Source: Burkholderiales bacterium
Lineage (GTDB): Bacteria; Pseudomonadota; Gammaproteobacteria; Burkholderiales; Burkholderiaceae_C
Reading direction: 5' to 3'
NCBI GenBank assembly: GCA_011391855.1
Contig: JAABPT010000088.1
Coordinates: 1-6,446 of the forward strand
DNA: 6,446 bases
Under the pieces are notes generated by a model. It searched no databases, had not been told where the DNA came from, and was given only the letters and a program-made list of their open reading frames with translations. The number at the start of each line of letters is the position of its first letter. Within the stretch, counting starts at the first letter, position 1. Of this stretch, positions 5,522 through 6,446 are shown piece after piece. Both the position numbers and the translations under genes were made by a program.

Positions 5522-6071
5522 CTGCCTCGGCCGTCACCAGCGGCACCTCGTCCCACAGCCGGGTGCCGTCGAGTTCGAGTTCCACCGAGGCGAAGTGCAC
5601 GCCCTCCTCCGGCGCGCCGGGGTGCAGCACCCACAGGCCGTCGGCGCCGCGGCGGTAGAGGTCACAGCGCCGTGCCACCGGGTCGACCAGCAGGTATTCC
5701 TGCAGGCTGGGCAGCAGCCGGTAGGCGGCGAATTTCTCGCCGCGGTCATAGGCCGCTGTGGACGGTGACAGCACCTCCACCACCAGCACGGGTTCACGCT
5801 TGATCAGCGGGTCGGCGGCGTCGGCGGCGCTGCAGGTGACGAAGACGTCCGGATAGTAGAAAGCGTCGGCGGCCTCGACGCGCAGCTTCATGTCGGTCAG
5901 GAAGGTCCGGCAGGGCGAACCCTTCAAGTGCTGACGCAGCGCGTTGTAGACGTTGCCCATGGCCGTGACATGCGCCTCGTGTGCCCCCGCCATGGCAAAG
6001 ACTTCGCCGCGCACGAACTCGTGCTTGATCGTCTGGGTGGTGTCCCAGGCCAGGAATTCGTCGGCGGTCAT
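5508..6071 (-). CDS. Uma2 family (DUF820) PD-(D/E)XK-fold endonuclease-like protein
   Basis: A 187-residue protein of the Uma2/DUF820 family, predicted to have a restriction-endonuclease-like fold. Its cellular role is poorly known. Numbering is from ATG 6071. The start MTADEFLAWD and EFVRGEVFAMAGA (about 18-30) is the usual family N-terminus, with Glu23 at the conserved glutamate. The nuclease core follows: FYYPDVFVTC with Asp75, VLVVEVLSPST with Glu99, and YDRGEKFAAYRLLPSLQEYLLVDP with Lys113. This is the D...ExL...K set expected for an active PD-(D/E)XK site with a relocated lysine. Length is typical (about 180-200). The alternative start TTG 6077 adds two residues. Neither start has a clear ribosome-binding site. 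It lies 74 bases upstream of the MmeI-like gene on the same strand, so the two may share a transcript, but whether they cooperate is unknown. Confidence 0.88.
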   Translation of the reverse strand: MTADEFLAWDTTQTIKHEFVRGEVFAMAGAHEAHVTAMGNVYNALRQHLKGSPCRTFLTDMKLRVEAADAFYYPDVFVTCSAADAADPLIKREPVLVVEVLSPSTAAYDRGEKFAAYRLLPSLQEYLLVDPVARRCDLYRRGADGLWVLHPGAPEEGVHFASVELELDGTRLWDEVPLVTAEAGAAR

Positions 6072-6127
6072 CGGCAACTGAACGGCGGCGTGTGCCGTGC
6101 TTCGTGACTCCCGGTGCAGTGGTGCCG

Positions 6128-6133
6128 AGTTTA
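6128..6133 (-). promoter_or_regulatory. Possible -10 element for the Uma2 gene
   Basis: On the - strand, TAAACT (6133-6128) matches the -10 consensus at 4 of 6 positions. It sits in the 114-base gap between the Nudix and Uma2 genes, about 57 bases before the ATG. No matching -35 is seen (CGTGGG at 17-base spacing). The rest of the gap is GC-rich with no other visible element. This is a weak candidate. Confidence 0.2.
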
Positions 6134-6185
6134 GGCGCGGCGGCGCAGCCCCACGCCGTCCGAGGGGCCCGCCCCATGTTGCGGC

Positions 6186-6446
6186 TCAGCGCCAGGCGAA
6201 GTGCGGCTGATCGAAGTGCGCCACGCGCGTGGCGCGGCCGCACAGCAGCCATTCGCGGAACTGGTACAGGAAGGCCGCGGTCGGCGCGGCGATCCAGGCG
6301 CTGCCCAGCGGCATGCGCAGCACCGGGTGCGCCGCGCCGCGCACCTGGTTCAGGATCGGCGCGTCGGCACGCAGCAGCTCGGTCGCCGGCACGCGGTGGA
6401 TGCTCGCCACCTCGTTCGGGTTGGGCCGCAGGCCGCGCGCCGCGCC
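6186..6446 (-). CDS. Probable Nudix hydrolase, C-terminal part (5' end outside window)
   Basis: The frame is open from the right edge of the window to TGA at 6188-6186, giving the last 86 residues. The Nudix box itself would lie beyond the edge, so the catalytic signature cannot be checked. The fragment begins GAARGLRPNPNEVASIHRVP. The PNPNEV-(x)-IHRVP segment resembles the strand after the Nudix box in CoA-pyrophosphatase-like and related Nudix proteins, and HPVLRMPLGSAWIAAPTAAFLYQFRE followed by a C-terminal FAWR matches proteins I recall from Burkholderiales annotated as Nudix hydrolases. Such enzymes cleave nucleoside diphosphates linked to other groups, and the substrate is not deducible here. 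A GTG at 6410 is not a real start, since the similarity continues upstream of it. It reads in the same direction as the Uma2 gene and ends 114 bases before it. It is probably the conserved chromosomal border of the accessory block. Confidence 0.62.
   Translation of the reverse strand, partial: GAARGLRPNPNEVASIHRVPATELLRADAPILNQVRGAAHPVLRMPLGSAWIAAPTAAFLYQFREWLLCGRATRVAHFDQPHFAWR

Noticed and set aside
1..6446. CRISPR array, tRNA, rRNA, transposase or integrase
   Set aside because: No spaced direct repeats, no tRNA-like fold and no recombinase-like protein in any frame. Nearly all the sequence is accounted for by recognised genes.

Overview
The window comes from a high-GC chromosome (about 65-72% GC by eye in most stretches). 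It looks like a beta-proteobacterium of the Burkholderiales. I infer this from the style of the MetK and Nudix proteins, the GC-biased codon use and the kind of accessory genes. No rRNA or other marker is present, so the placement is an inference.

Layout from left to right. The 3' end of metK (S-adenosylmethionine synthetase) is on the + strand and closes with a clear intrinsic terminator at 404-435. Next on the + strand is a vapBC toxin-antitoxin pair (491-1146), in which an AbrB-fold antitoxin overlaps a PIN-domain RNase toxin by one base. A small inverted repeat lies just upstream and is a likely autoregulatory site. A glutathione S-transferase-like gene follows (1201-1806). It ends facing a second toxin-antitoxin pair on the - strand, parDE (1826-2427): a ribbon-helix-helix antitoxin with its ATGA-overlapping RelE/ParE-fold toxin. 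Upstream of parD, and transcribed the same way, is the largest gene (2473-5433). It encodes an MmeI-like (type IIL) protein carrying restriction endonuclease, adenine methyltransferase and target recognition in one chain. The window closes with a Uma2-family (DUF820) PD-(D/E)XK-fold protein (5508-6071, - strand) and the C-terminal part of a probable Nudix hydrolase (6186 to the right edge, - strand).

The two ends (metK and the Nudix gene) look like housekeeping chromosome. The roughly 5.7 kb between them is a compact accessory block with two toxin-antitoxin modules, a single-protein restriction-modification system and a Uma2 nuclease-like gene, plus a GST. MetK makes the methyl donor that the methyltransferase would use, but I read their closeness as chance rather than a functional operon.

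The most unusual sequence feature is a 24-bp near-perfect palindrome of a dispersed-repeat type (2866-2905). It lies inside the restriction-modification gene and is read through in frame as a Pro/Ser/Gly-rich linker between the target-recognition region and the C-terminal domain. The target-recognition region (about 3121-3540) is also clearly lower in GC than the rest of that gene, which fits exchange of specificity by recombination. I found no tRNA, rRNA, CRISPR array or insertion sequence, and no gene-free gap longer than about 115 bases.
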